Assembly: GCF_001449115.1 (NCBI RefSeq) | Contig: NZ_LAIJ01000012.1 | Coordinates: forward strand, 424,947 to 488,946 | Source of the DNA: Occallatibacter gabretensis | GTDB taxonomy: Bacteria > Acidobacteriota > Terriglobia > Terriglobales > Acidobacteriaceae | DNA: 64,000 nucleotides | Direction of reading: 5' to 3' | Shown: piece by piece, positions 17,991-26,508 of the stretch | How positions within the stretch are numbered: the stretch's first letter is position 1 | Layout: the number at the start of each line of letters is the position of its first letter | Position numbers and translations under genes: made by a program | Notes under the pieces: model-generated | Database searches by the model: none | What the model was told of the DNA's origin: nothing | What the model saw: only the letters and a program-made list of their open reading frames with translations

Positions 17991-18528
17991 GCTGGCTCAC
18001 CGTCTCTCCCGCCGATAAGGATTCAGATGGCGATGTCGGCAAGGATGGTGCGGCATCTTCCGCTCCGATGTTCGCCTCCACAACAGGCTCCGTCACATCC
18101 GCTCTCGAAACCGGCTTCGCGGCGGCAACCGTCTCGCCCGTCGAAGGCGGCTGAATCACCAGCGTCGATGGAGACTCCGAAATCGGTGCAGACATGCGCG
18201 GCGGCTGTACCTCGGGCATTTTCTCCACGGTAGGATCTTCCAGCGGCGCGGCCAAAGCCGGGGCAGAGACCGACTGCGCAGCCAGCGTCTGCTGCCGTTG
18301 CGCCTCTTCCTTCTGCTTCCGTTCAGCCTCTTCAGACATCCGCAACTCTTCTTCCATCTGGAACTTGAAATCATTGGAAGCCTTGCGGAATTCGTACATC
18401 AGCTTGCCGATCTGCCGGCCAATCTGCGGAAGCTTGCGCGGCCCAAAAACCACCAACGCCAGGATCATCAGAATGATGGAGTCCGCCATGCCAACGCTGG
18501 CTTGCTCAATTGGTAAAGGCGTTCCCAT
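17983..18528 (-). CDS. tatB: TatA/TatB family translocase subunit
   Basis: One N-terminal helix followed by the hinge 'LVVFGPRKLPQIGRQIGKLM' and an amphipathic helix mark a TatA/B subunit. At 181 residues with a long Pro/Ala/Ser-rich C-tail it is closer to TatB in length. Position directly before tatC fits either. In phyla with few tat genes one protein may serve both roles. Start is ATG 18528 or ATG 18489; the second leaves a more usual short N-terminus. Downstream genes tatC, M28 and dinB follow on the same strand. Confidence 0.93.
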   Translation of the reverse strand: MGTPLPIEQASVGMADSIILMILALVVFGPRKLPQIGRQIGKLMYEFRKASNDFKFQMEEELRMSEEAERKQKEEAQRQQTLAAQSVSAPALAAPLEDPTVEKMPEVQPPRMSAPISESPSTLVIQPPSTGETVAAAKPVSRADVTEPVVEANIGAEDAAPSLPTSPSESLSAGETVSQHG

Positions 18529-18617
18529 GAACCACCATCATAATCGCCCGCCTCAACCCCTCACAAACGGACACAAAGGGTACGAGCTTTAGCGCATACA
18601 TAACCTCAAAACAAAAA

Positions 18618-18702
18618 TGAGGTGTCATCCTGAGCGAACGGGCCCTAAACGTACTTCAGTTTGGGGGTGGTGAGTCGAAGGACCTGCTTTTGCTTTTTCT
18701 CG
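18618..18702. repeat. dispersed repeat family A, copy 1
   Basis: The stretch holds GTCATCCTGAGCGAA at 18624-18638 and GAGTCGAAGGACCTGCTTTT at 18672-18691. Similar halves recur near 51898-51959, 60411-60478 and 60561-60625. It fills the gap between the second dinB-like gene and tatB. No open frame of interest is present. Confidence 0.7.
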
Positions 18703-18727
18703 TTCCCTTGTCCCGGCTCTTTCGCCC

Positions 18728-19234
18728 TCACCAATCAAACCCACCCTTCGGCGGCGGCCACGCACCCAGCAGCTGCCGAAGCAGCACAATCCGCCCAAAG
18801 TGATACCCGTTGTGCGCCGCCAGGCTTTCCAGCTGCTCCCGCACCGTCATTACGCGCACCGGCTCGTCGGGCCGTGACGTGCAACGCACCGGCACATTCA
18901 ACCGTCCCTCATCCTTCGCCGCCTCGCCCGCCTTTCGGTTCCCCGCCAGAAATCGCTCGCAAAGCTGCCCCCAATATTCCTTCTCAGCGTCCTGCACCGT
19001 CGGAAACGCATCCCGCGGACTCGCCGGATACAGCCTCTCCACGCCGGCAATCCACTCCAGGGTGATCTGCTGCCAGAACGCGATATGCCACAGCTCCTCA
19101 TAAATCGAATGCGGCGCTCCCGCAGGCGTTTTATGCGCCAACTCCTGCGTCAACCCCTCCAGAATGTGCGCCGGCGGCGTATATGCGCTGTCTCCGATAA
19201 GTGCCTGCTCCAGTTCGCTCACAGCTTCCTCCAT
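18728..19234 (-). CDS. DinB-like four-helix protein (second copy)
   Basis: The protein has 168 residues. 'IYEELWHIAFWQQITLEW' and 'LAAHNGYHFGRIVLLRQLLG' carry the metal-ligand histidines of the DinB fold. It resembles but is not a close copy of the dinB-like gene at 15744. It is divergent from riboswitch-nadA; the ATG is at 19234. Function unassigned. Confidence 0.87.
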   Translation of the reverse strand: MEEAVSELEQALIGDSAYTPPAHILEGLTQELAHKTPAGAPHSIYEELWHIAFWQQITLEWIAGVERLYPASPRDAFPTVQDAEKEYWGQLCERFLAGNRKAGEAAKDEGRLNVPVRCTSRPDEPVRVMTVREQLESLAAHNGYHFGRIVLLRQLLGAWPPPKGGFDW

Positions 19235-19266
19235 ACCTCACTCAAAATACCGTAATCTCGACAAAT

Positions 19267-19293
19267 TTGAATCATGTGCGTGTTTGTTAAAAT
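19267..19293 (+). promoter_or_regulatory. candidate nadA promoter
   Basis: TTGAAT (19267-19272) and TAAAAT (19288-19293) are spaced by 15 bases, short of the ideal 17. A start near 19300 would put the riboswitch at the very 5' end of the transcript, which is the expected layout. Confidence 0.4.
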
Positions 19294-19307
19294 CGAATGA
19301 TGTAACA

Positions 19308-19418
19308 GGCTGCAACATCCCCGTGGGCGGAAAAGTAGCGCGCTCACTGCAGCCGATAAGAAAGCTTTCAACATCCCCGTTCGCCGGACCAGCACTTCGG
19401 GCCGGCAGAGCTGAAGGC
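19308..19418 (+). ncRNA. NAD+-I riboswitch (nadA motif), two tandem domains
   Basis: Two similar hairpin domains precede nadA, each with the loop core CAACATCCCCGT (19313-19324 and 19369-19380). Domain 1 is closed by GGCTGC (19308-19313) with GCAGCC (19349-19354). Inside it GUGGGC pairs with GCUCAC, and AGCG sits before the 3' strand. Domain 2 is closed by GCTTTC (19364-19369) with GAAGGC (19413-19418), and its inner GCCGG/CCGGC forms a second stem. The 3' strand of the domain 2 stem contains the GAAGG that would bind the ribosome 9 bases before the GTG of nadA, so ligand binding should block translation. Class, core and gene context match the acidobacterial nadA motif as I recall it. Confidence 0.85.
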
Positions 19419-19426
19419 GGAATACA

Positions 19427-20572
19427 GTGACTCTGGTTCTTGACGATCTTGCGCAGGCTGCTGACTCGTGCAGTCTTGAAAACTATCTCGCGCTCCCCGA
19501 CCACACCATGGATGACCGCATCACCGCGGCGCGCGCCAAACTTGGCTCCTCCACCATCCTCCTCGGCCACCACTACCAGCGCGATGAAGTCATCCGCTTC
19601 GCCGATTTCACCGGCGACAGCTACAAACTCTCGAAGATCGCCGCTGAGACCGACGCAAAATACCTCATCTTCTGCGGTGTGCACTTCATGGCAGAAAGCG
19701 CCGATGTCCTTGGCCGCGACTCGCAGCAGGTCATCCTGCCCGACCTGAACGCCGGCTGCTCCATGGCCGATATGGCAGAGATCTCGCAGGTTGAAGCCTG
19801 CTGGGAGGCGCTCGCGCGCACCTGCGATCTAAGCAAGATCGTTCCCATCACCTACATGAACTCCTCCGCCGCCATCAAAGCCTTCTGCGGAGAAAACGGC
19901 GGCCTCGTCTGCACCTCCTCGAACGCCCGCCAGGCCTTCGAGTGGGCCTTCCAGCGCGGAAAACAGATCCTCTTCCTCCCCGATCAGCACCTCGGCCGCA
20001 ACACCGGCTTCGCCATGGGCATTCCCCTCGATGAAATGAAGATCTGGGACCCCTGGGCCGTTCAGCTCCCCGTAAATCAGGGCGGCCTTTCCACCAGCGA
20101 GCTCAACTCTGCCCGCATCCTACTCTGGAAAGGCCACTGCTCGGTCCATCAGCGCTTCCTGCCCAGCCATGTGGACGCAGTCCGCGCCAAGTACCCCGGC
20201 ATCCAGGTCATCGTCCACCCGGAGTGCCGCTGGGAGGTCTGCCAGAAGGCCGACGCCCTCGGCTCCACGGAACGCCTCATTCAACTCGTAGAAGACGCCC
20301 CCGCCGGAACCACCTTTGCCATCGGAACGGAAATCCATCTCATCAACCGCCTGGCCAAACGTTTCGCCCCGGAGGGCAAAAAGATCATCACCCTCGACGA
20401 CACCGGCTGCCTCTGCACCACCATGTACCGCATCAGCCCGCAGCACCTGGCCTGGGCGCTCGAAAACCTCGTCGAAGGCCGCGTCGTCAACCGCATCCAG
20501 GTCCGCAAAAACGTCAAGCACTGGGCCCGCGTCGCCCTGGACCGCATGTTGGAGATCAATCCCGGAAAATGA
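19427..20572 (+). CDS. nadA: quinolinate synthase NadA
   Basis: The 381-residue [4Fe-4S] enzyme condenses iminoaspartate with dihydroxyacetone phosphate to quinolinate in de novo NAD synthesis. 'LLGHHYQRDEVIRFADFTGDS', 'FCGVHFMAESADVL', 'YMNSSAAIKAFCG', 'HPECRWEVCQKAD' and 'DDTGCLCTTMYRIS' are family blocks and contain the cluster cysteines. The start is GTG at 19427, preceded by GAAGG inside the riboswitch. nadB lies 4 kb away on the opposite strand. A repeat/hairpin (20580-20622) follows the stop and may end the transcript. Confidence 0.97.
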   Translation: MTLVLDDLAQAADSCSLENYLALPDHTMDDRITAARAKLGSSTILLGHHYQRDEVIRFADFTGDSYKLSKIAAETDAKYLIFCGVHFMAESADVLGRDSQQVILPDLNAGCSMADMAEISQVEACWEALARTCDLSKIVPITYMNSSAAIKAFCGENGGLVCTSSNARQAFEWAFQRGKQILFLPDQHLGRNTGFAMGIPLDEMKIWDPWAVQLPVNQGGLSTSELNSARILLWKGHCSVHQRFLPSHVDAVRAKYPGIQVIVHPECRWEVCQKADALGSTERLIQLVEDAPAGTTFAIGTEIHLINRLAKRFAPEGKKIITLDDTGCLCTTMYRISPQHLAWALENLVEGRVVNRIQVRKNVKHWARVALDRMLEINPGK

Positions 20573-20579
20573 GGAGTGC

Positions 20580-20622
20580 TGCGGGTGCCCCTGGTCCCGA
20601 TTTTGGGACCAGGGATACCACA
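20580..20622. repeat. dispersed repeat family C, copy after nadA
   Basis: The flanks GCGGGTGCCCC and GGGATACCAC enclose a perfect stem: CCCTGGTCCC (20588-20597) with GGGACCAGGG (20604-20613). It starts 8 bases after the nadA stop and could also act as a terminator-like structure. Related copies are at 58808, 60338 and 60513. Confidence 0.65.
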
Positions 20623-20724
20623 AAAGCCAGCCTCACCGTCTGTAATCCACAACCTCAATTTTTTCAAGATAGTTTGCACAAAATTACCGCCATCTGTGCC
20701 ATAATCATCTCGAAATCAAAAAAA

Positions 20725-20748
20725 GGCCCGGTCCTTAAGGACCGGGCC
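20725..20748. terminator. strong hairpin, probable terminator
   Basis: GGCCCGGTCC (20725-20734), TTAA loop, GGACCGGGCC (20739-20748): a perfect 10-bp stem. It is preceded by a run of A (terminator-like for leftward transcripts) and followed by only TT, so for nadA it is a weaker intrinsic terminator. Confidence 0.6.
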
Positions 20749-20903
20749 TTCGCATTTCCGCGGATTGGAGCTCAAAAAGTGGCATTTTCACCAGCATTTC
20801 ACCGCAATTTCGCACCCTCTTTCCAGCAAAAATTTACCCGCAATCGCATGAATATAAACAGCCTATAAGAATCCCCTAACCGAAAAACACATTTTTTCAC
20901 TCC

Positions 20904-21012
20904 CCACAGAATCTGTGGTTTCAGTAAATCTGTGGGCGAGCGCAAGGCTAAACCTATAAAAAGGAACAAGATAGTATTTTCGGACCTCGGATTTTCTCCA
21001 CAGATTCTGTGG
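20904..21012. repeat. paired CCACAGA-N-TCTGTGG palindromes
   Basis: Perfect palindromes CCACAGA-A-TCTGTGG (20904-20918) and CCACAGA-T-TCTGTGG (20998-21012) lie 94 bases apart centre to centre, with an extra half-site TCTGTGG at 20930-20936. The DNA between is AT-rich. They lie upstream of the DUF2203 gene, so a repressor site is possible. Confidence 0.6.
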
Positions 21013-21096
21013 AACCTGGAATTCCCCCGGCCGAACCGCTTAAACCCACCACCCAAACCAAAGCAACCGCAAAACGCAGTATCCTAGGATCACGCA

Positions 21097-21543
21097 ATGA
21101 AGACCTTCACCATCGACGAAGCACAATCCCTGCTCCCCGTCCTCGACTCGCTCCTCAAGCGCGCCATTGAGGGCAAGCAGTCCGCCGAGCTGGCCGAGAA
21201 CCGCCTGCAGGAACTGATCCGCCGCATCTATATCTCCGGCGGCATGAGGGTTGATGTCGCCGCCGTCGCCCGCGACCGCTTCGAGATGGAAGAGCACCTC
21301 AAGCAGGTCAAGGAGACCGTCGCGGAAATCGACGCCATCGGCGTTCAGGTCAAGGACCTCGACACCGGCCTGCTCGACTTCCCGTTCCGCCTCGAAGACG
21401 AGGTGGTGCTGCTCTGCTGGCGTCTGGGCGAGCCGGCCATCGAGCACTGGCACACCGTCGAATCCGGCTTCCAGGGTCGCCAGCCCGTCGATGATCGCTT
21501 CCGCCGCCGGTCTGGATCAGGCTCATCCACGCGCCCCAACTAG
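21097..21543 (+). CDS. DUF2203 family protein
   Basis: This 148-residue protein opens 'FTIDEAQSLLPVLDSLLKRA', has a predicted long helix pair, then the family signature 'IGVQVKDLDTGLLDFPF', 'LCWRLGEPAIEHWHTVESGF' and 'GRQP'. The function of DUF2203 is unknown. Three bases separate its stop from the ornithine-cyclodeaminase-like gene, so the two are surely co-transcribed. The C-tail is a short Arg/Ser-rich extension. Confidence 0.92.
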   Translation: MKTFTIDEAQSLLPVLDSLLKRAIEGKQSAELAENRLQELIRRIYISGGMRVDVAAVARDRFEMEEHLKQVKETVAEIDAIGVQVKDLDTGLLDFPFRLEDEVVLLCWRLGEPAIEHWHTVESGFQGRQPVDDRFRRRSGSGSSTRPN

Positions 21544-21546
21544 CCC

Positions 21547-22464
21547 ATGTACATACCGGAAGAAGAAGTCCGCTCGCTTCTCACATACGACGCGCTGATC
21601 CCCGCCATTCGCGAAGCCTTGATCGACTACTCCACAGGCAAAGATGAAAAAAGCAAGGTAGTTCAGCCTCCGCGCTCCATCCTCCGCCCCAGCGATAAAG
21701 ACTGGTTCGCCGTCATGCCCGTCATCCACGGCGAAGTCATGGGCGTAAAATCCGTCACCTTCTTCCCCGGCAATGCAAACCACGGCCTCCACACCCACAT
21801 GGCCGTCATCACGCTCTTCAGCCGTACCACCGGCGAGCCGCTTGCCGTCATGGATGGCCGCCTGATCACAGCCATGCGCACCGCTGCTGTCTCCGCAGTC
21901 GCCCTTGATGCCCTCGCCGACCCGGGCGTCACAAGCCTCGGCATCCTCGGTGCAGGCGTTCAGGCCCACTCGCATCTGGAAACTCTGCGCAGCGTCCGCC
22001 CTTCGCTGACCGACATCCGCATCTGGTCCCGCACCTCCGCCAATGCCGAACAGCTCGCGGCAGAGAATGGCGCTCGCGCCACAACACTCGAAGAAGCCGC
22101 CGGTTCTGACATTGTCCTCACCGCAACCGCATCGCCCACGCCTGTCCTCGAAGGCCACTGGCTCTCGCCCAAAGCCGTCATCCTTGCCGTCGGAGCCGTC
22201 GGCGCACATCTGCGCGAGCTCGATGATGAAGCGGCCCGCTCCTGCTGGGTCGTTGCCGAATCGCGCCAGGGCGTCGAGCGCGAATCAGGCGACATTCTTC
22301 TCTCCGGCGCTCGCGTCCAGGCCGAAATCGGTGAGATTCTTGCGAATCCCGCATATCCCGTCCCGCGCGGCAGCCGCATCCTCTTCAAATCCGTCGGCAT
22401 GGCCATTGAGGACCTCGTCGCAGCCCGTCTCGTATGGCAGGCCCATTCAGCCAGCCAAACATGA
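21547..22464 (+). CDS. ornithine cyclodeaminase / mu-crystallin family dehydrogenase
   Basis: The 305-residue NAD(P)-binding enzyme has the family blocks 'GVKSVTFFPGNA', 'LAVMDGRLITAMRTAAVSAVA', the Rossmann loop 'LGILGAGVQAHSHLETL' (about residues 130-150) and 'ILAVGAVGAHLRELDDE'. Family members reduce imines: ornithine to proline, alanine dehydrogenase, ketimine reductase. The substrate here cannot be assigned. It is paired with the DUF2203 gene. ATG 21547. Confidence 0.92.
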   Translation: MYIPEEEVRSLLTYDALIPAIREALIDYSTGKDEKSKVVQPPRSILRPSDKDWFAVMPVIHGEVMGVKSVTFFPGNANHGLHTHMAVITLFSRTTGEPLAVMDGRLITAMRTAAVSAVALDALADPGVTSLGILGAGVQAHSHLETLRSVRPSLTDIRIWSRTSANAEQLAAENGARATTLEEAAGSDIVLTATASPTPVLEGHWLSPKAVILAVGAVGAHLRELDDEAARSCWVVAESRQGVERESGDILLSGARVQAEIGEILANPAYPVPRGSRILFKSVGMAIEDLVAARLVWQAHSASQT

Positions 22465-22537
22465 ACGAATCGAACCACCTCCACGTCAATAAACTTAGGC
22501 AATCTTGCGGTAGTCTAAGCACATATCAAGGAGCGTC

Positions 22538-23722
22538 ATGAGGACAGCCAGGTGGGTTCGCGGAATCATTGTGGCCGTAGCAGCAATTGCAGTAGCCGCA
22601 ATCTCCGGCTGCGCCGGATTCTGGGATCCGCTGCCCAACTCCGGCGGTGGCGGCACCAATCCCGTGAGCGGCACCTTTTACGTCCTTAATCAAAAGACCA
22701 ATCAGCTCGCCGGCTTTGCTTTCGCCGCCGGCGCCTCATCTCCAACCGCGGTGACGAACAGCCCATACTCGCTTCCCTCGCAGCCGCTGGCCATGGCCAT
22801 CGCGCCCAGTGGAAGTTACCTGTATGTCAGCACCCTCTCCGGCATCCTTTACTACACCATTAACGCAGATGGCTCGCTGACCGCCGGCGACAGCGGCCAG
22901 ATCCTCAGCAGTGACACCGCCTTTGCCATGCAGGTTGACCCCAGCGGATCGTGGCTTATCGAGTCCGTCTCCGGAAGCGGCGTTCTGGCTGCTCTCCCCC
23001 TCGACTCCAGTACCGGAGCCCTCAACGGGACCGCACAAACCGTCAATCTCCCTGCCACCACACTCAAGGAAATCGCCGTCACACCCAGCGGAGCCGCTAC
23101 GCCGTATGTCTTTGTCGCCATGGGAACCGGCGGAACCGCAGTAGTAGCCTTCAATTCAGGCAACGCGAATCCCTTCGGCGTAGTGAGCAAAATTGGTGTG
23201 AAGAACTCGCTCGGCGCCGACAACGCTGTCGCCGTCGATCCGGGGAGCCGCCTGCTCTATGTGGGAGAAACCGTGGCCGTAAGTGGAACACAATCCGGCG
23301 GTCTGCGCGTCTTCACCATCGGAAGCTCGGCCATCAGTGAAATCTCCGGCTCGCCCTATGCAACCGGCGGCACCGGGCCTTCCGCCATCCTACCCACAAC
23401 TGGCATCGTCTACGTGGCCAACAGCGCCGTCAGCGGCAGCTCCAGCGGAAACATCAGCGGTTTCTCTATCGTAACTTCAACTTCTGGAACCAGCTACTCC
23501 TTAACCGCTATCAACACTATTTCCGCCGGTTCGCTCACGTCCGCAATCGCAGAAGACAACACAAATGCATACATCCTCGCCGTAAACTTCGGTGGCAGTC
23601 CGGATCTCAGCACATTCACCTTTGATTCCACCACGCAAGGCCAGCTCGATGCCGGCCCCACCTCATCCACTGGCACAGATCCCACCGGCACCATTGCAAT
23701 CATCGCCGCGCCTGCTCTTTAA
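22538..23722 (+). CDS. lipoprotein with YncE/lactonase-like beta-propeller
   Basis: The lipobox 'AISGC' follows a long hydrophobic signal. A Gly-rich spacer ('PNSGGGGTNP') leads into about seven repeats of the type 'YVLNQKTNQLAGFAF', 'PSGSYLYVSTLSGILYYT', 'DPGSRLLYVGETVAV'. This is the 6-phosphogluconolactonase-like/YncE beta-propeller fold, common as surface proteins in Acidobacteria, here probably non-enzymatic. AGGAG sits 6 bases before the ATG. It is convergent with nadB and overlaps it by 4 bases. Confidence 0.88.
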   Translation: MRTARWVRGIIVAVAAIAVAAISGCAGFWDPLPNSGGGGTNPVSGTFYVLNQKTNQLAGFAFAAGASSPTAVTNSPYSLPSQPLAMAIAPSGSYLYVSTLSGILYYTINADGSLTAGDSGQILSSDTAFAMQVDPSGSWLIESVSGSGVLAALPLDSSTGALNGTAQTVNLPATTLKEIAVTPSGAATPYVFVAMGTGGTAVVAFNSGNANPFGVVSKIGVKNSLGADNAVAVDPGSRLLYVGETVAVSGTQSGGLRVFTIGSSAISEISGSPYATGGTGPSAILPTTGIVYVANSAVSGSSSGNISGFSIVTSTSGTSYSLTAINTISAGSLTSAIAEDNTNAYILAVNFGGSPDLSTFTFDSTTQGQLDAGPTSSTGTDPTGTIAIIAAPAL

Positions 23723-25302
23723 TCGGCAAACGTCACGTACTTGCCGTCAAAGATCGAGTGCTTTCCGAATCGCTCATCATCCCGCCGGGGATAATCTGTG
23801 CGAAAGTGTGCGCCACGGCTCTCCGTTCGCGCCAGCGCCGAACTCAGGATCGCTTCTGCAACCGCGCACAGCGACTGCGCTTCCACAATCTCGCGCGACG
23901 GCGTGGCTCGCCCGGCAATCTCATCCAGAGCCTCCGCGCAACGCGCCTGCAGAGCAAGTCCGTCACGCAGGCCGTTTTCCTCTCGCAGCAAGCCTGCGCA
24001 GCGGTCCATTGTCTGCCTCAGTTCCTGAACTATCTCCGCTACTAGCCCTTCCGGCACAGCCACAGCCCGCATAGGCTCGGCATCCGGAACCACCGCAAGC
24101 GACAGCGCATCGGCAAGCATAGCCTGTGCAGCCCGCGCGCCAAACACCAGCCCTTCCAGCAGCGAGTTCGAAGCAAGCCGATTCGCCCCATGCAGGCCAG
24201 TACATGCTGCCTCGCCTGCCGCATACAGCCCACGCACCCGCGTGCGCCCGTCGAGATCGGTCCTCACGCCGCCCATCAGGTAGTGCGCCGCCGGACGAAT
24301 CGGAATCCGGTCCCGATGCAGGTCCAGCCCATGCTGTGCCAGGAACGCGCTGATGCCCGGAAAACGCTTGTGCAAATCTATTCCGGTCACATGCCGCATG
24401 TCGAGATACACCTGCCGCGCCTGACGCCCGGCCTCGTCCATTCCTTCACGCCATACCGCGCGCGCCACCACATCGCGGGGCGCAAGCTCCAGCCGCGCAT
24501 CGTAGCGCTCCATAAAGCGCTCGCCGCGATCATTCACCAGCCATGCGCCCTCGCCGCGCAGAGCCTCAGAGAGCAGAAACGCCGGCACACCCGGCAGCGC
24601 CAGCGCCGTGGGATGAAACTGGTAAAACTCCATGTCAGACAGCTCGGCCCCGGCGCGCAAGGCAAGCGCCAGCCCATCGCCCGTCGCCACGGCCGGATTG
24701 GTCGTATGCGAATACATCTGCCCCGCGCCGCCGGCAGCTACGAGCACCGCGCGCGCCGGTACTCGCGAAAGTACGCCATCGCGATCCAGCAGATCCGCGC
24801 CCACAACGCGTCCATCGGCAACCACAAGGTTCGTAACCGTGGTCCACTCGGCAAAGCGAATGTTGGCTTGACTTCTTGCCAGCACCGCCAGCGCGCGTCC
24901 AATCTCTGCTCCTGTCGCATCGCCATTTGCATGAAGAATTCGAGGCCTGGAATGCGCCGCCTCGCGCGTACGCAGCAATTGACCTGCCTCGCGATCAAAC
25001 TGCGCACCCCACTCCATCAACTCCGCCACGCGCAGCGGTCCCTCGCGCACCAGCGTCTCCGCGGCGGCGCGATCCACCAATCCATCTCCAGCCACAATTG
25101 TGTCTTCGAAGTGCAGCGCTACATCCGCATCGCCTTCCATCGCCACAGCAATGCCGCCCTGCGCATAGTGCGTATTCGACTCGCTCACTGCTTCCTTCGT
25201 GACAACAAGCACGGAGCCATAGGCGGCCAACTCAACCGCCGCACGCAGCCCGGCCACGCCAGCGCCGATTACCAGGAAATCCGATTGCAAAAAAGGGTTC
25301 AC
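23719..25302 (-). CDS. nadB: L-aspartate oxidase NadB
   Basis: The 527-residue flavoprotein oxidises L-aspartate to iminoaspartate, the substrate of NadA. It carries the FAD loop 'FLVIGAGVAGLRAAVELA', 'SNTHYAQGGIAVAM', 'HSRPRILHANGDATG', 'YQFHPTALALPG', 'LLSEALRGEGAWLVN' and 'GLYAAGEAACTGLHGANRLASNSLLEGLVFG'-type blocks, then the C-terminal helical domain. The start codon is GTG at 25302. It is divergent from aroB. nadA is 4 kb away on the other strand, so the two genes are not one operon. No copy of the NAD+-I core is seen upstream of nadB. Confidence 0.97.
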   Translation of the reverse strand: MNPFLQSDFLVIGAGVAGLRAAVELAAYGSVLVVTKEAVSESNTHYAQGGIAVAMEGDADVALHFEDTIVAGDGLVDRAAAETLVREGPLRVAELMEWGAQFDREAGQLLRTREAAHSRPRILHANGDATGAEIGRALAVLARSQANIRFAEWTTVTNLVVADGRVVGADLLDRDGVLSRVPARAVLVAAGGAGQMYSHTTNPAVATGDGLALALRAGAELSDMEFYQFHPTALALPGVPAFLLSEALRGEGAWLVNDRGERFMERYDARLELAPRDVVARAVWREGMDEAGRQARQVYLDMRHVTGIDLHKRFPGISAFLAQHGLDLHRDRIPIRPAAHYLMGGVRTDLDGRTRVRGLYAAGEAACTGLHGANRLASNSLLEGLVFGARAAQAMLADALSLAVVPDAEPMRAVAVPEGLVAEIVQELRQTMDRCAGLLREENGLRDGLALQARCAEALDEIAGRATPSREIVEAQSLCAVAEAILSSALARTESRGAHFRTDYPRRDDERFGKHSIFDGKYVTFAD

Positions 25303-25380
25303 CCATCAGGCTAAAGCATTTTCTTGTCCCTTGTCCCTGTTTCCTTATCCCTCGCTCCGCACATTTACGATAGAGATAGC

Positions 25381-26508
25381 GTGCAGACCATACGAGTAGA
25401 CACCCCATCAGCACGATATGACGTCTTCGCGGGCAGCGGCCTGTTGGACACGCTCGGGTCCCGCATTGAGCGCGTGGCCGGCCAGCTTCCGCGCCGCGTC
25501 TTTGTCTTAACCTCGCCCGAAATCTGGGCGCTCTGGGGCGAAACGCTGGAAAAATCCTTTCCGCAGCCGCCCATCGCTCTTTTCCTTCCTGCCGGCGAGA
25601 AAAGCAAGACGCTCTCCAGCGTGGAGCGCCTCGCCCGCCAGATGATTGAAGCCGGCGGCGACCGCGGCTCCTTGCTTATCGCCTTTGGCGGCGGCATCGT
25701 CGGCGACGTCGGCGGATTCCTCGCCGCCATCTTCATGCGAGGAATCCCATATATCCAGGTCCCCACCACATTTCTCGCGCAGGTTGATTCCTCCGTCGGC
25801 GGCAAGACCGGCGTAAACCTGCCAAACGGCAAGAACCTCCTCGGCAGCTTTCATCACCCCCTCGCCGTCTTTGCGGACATTGGCGTCCTCGGCACGCTCA
25901 GCGAGCGCGAGCTGCGCGCCGGTCTCATGGAAAGCGTGAAAGCCGGTATCATCCGTGACCGCGCGCTGGTTCGCTACATGGATGAGCGTGCCGAAGACGT
26001 GCTGGCGCGCGATCCCAAAGCCCTCGAAAAGGTTATTGCCGCATCCGTCCGCATGAAGGCCGATGTCGTCAACCGCGATGAGCGCGAAAGCGGCCTGCGC
26101 ATGATTCTCAACTTCGGCCACACTCTCGGTCACGCCATTGAGCAGGTCACACGCTACAAAGTCCTGCTGCACGGCGAAGCCGTCGGCTGGGGCATGATTG
26201 CCGCGCTCTACATCGCAGGCCTGCGCGGAACCATCACACGCGCACAATCAGACCGCATGGAAGAACTGATCCACCACTATGGCGCTCTTCCGCCATTCGA
26301 AGCGAGCGCGGCCAGGCTCGTTGCCGCCAGCGGCGCGGATAAAAAGAACGTCGGCGGCATACGCCGCTTCGTGCTTCCCATCGGTATCGGTGACGCCGGC
26401 GTTGTGGAAGACATCACCGTCAGTGAGCTGCGCGAAGCAGCCGAATACATGCTGGCGCAGGCCGCGCCCAAACCCCAACCGGCTCATCGCACGGAGCAAA
26501 AGGCCTGA
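25381..26508 (+). CDS. aroB: 3-dehydroquinate synthase
   Basis: The 375-residue enzyme closes DAHP to 3-dehydroquinate. Motifs: '[16 protein letters not shown]', '[20 protein letters not shown]', '[21 protein letters not shown]', and the zinc ligands within '[10 protein letters not shown]', '[11 protein letters not shown]' and '[11 protein letters not shown]'. An in-frame TTG at 25324 exists, but GTG 25381 gives the normal N-terminus ('[15 protein letters not shown]'). The stop codon overlaps the menG start as TGATG, so translation is coupled. Other shikimate genes aroDE and aroC lie elsewhere in the window. Confidence 0.96.
   Translation: MQTIRVDTPSARYDVFAGSGLLDTLGSRIERVAGQLPRRVFVLTSPEIWALWGETLEKSFPQPPIALFLPAGEKSKTLSSVERLARQMIEAGGDRGSLLIAFGGGIVGDVGGFLAAIFMRGIPYIQVPTTFLAQVDSSVGGKTGVNLPNGKNLLGSFHHPLAVFADIGVLGTLSERELRAGLMESVKAGIIRDRALVRYMDERAEDVLARDPKALEKVIAASVRMKADVVNRDERESGLRMILNFGHTLGHAIEQVTRYKVLLHGEAVGWGMIAALYIAGLRGTITRAQSDRMEELIHHYGALPPFEASAARLVAASGADKKNVGGIRRFVLPIGIGDAGVVEDITVSELREAAEYMLAQAAPKPQPAHRTEQKA

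Larger units (their letters stand above)
20573..21096. other. gene-free interval after nadA
   Basis: About 520 bases with no gene. It holds, in order, a family C repeat, a strong GC hairpin, an AT-rich stretch, and two CCACAGA-N-TCTGTGG palindromes, each listed separately. Open frames crossing it look random. Confidence 0.7.

Noticed and set aside
20904-21012. Replication origin or DnaA boxes
   Set aside because: CCACAGA resembles part of a DnaA box, but TTATCCACA itself is absent and no dnaA, dnaN or similar gene is near.
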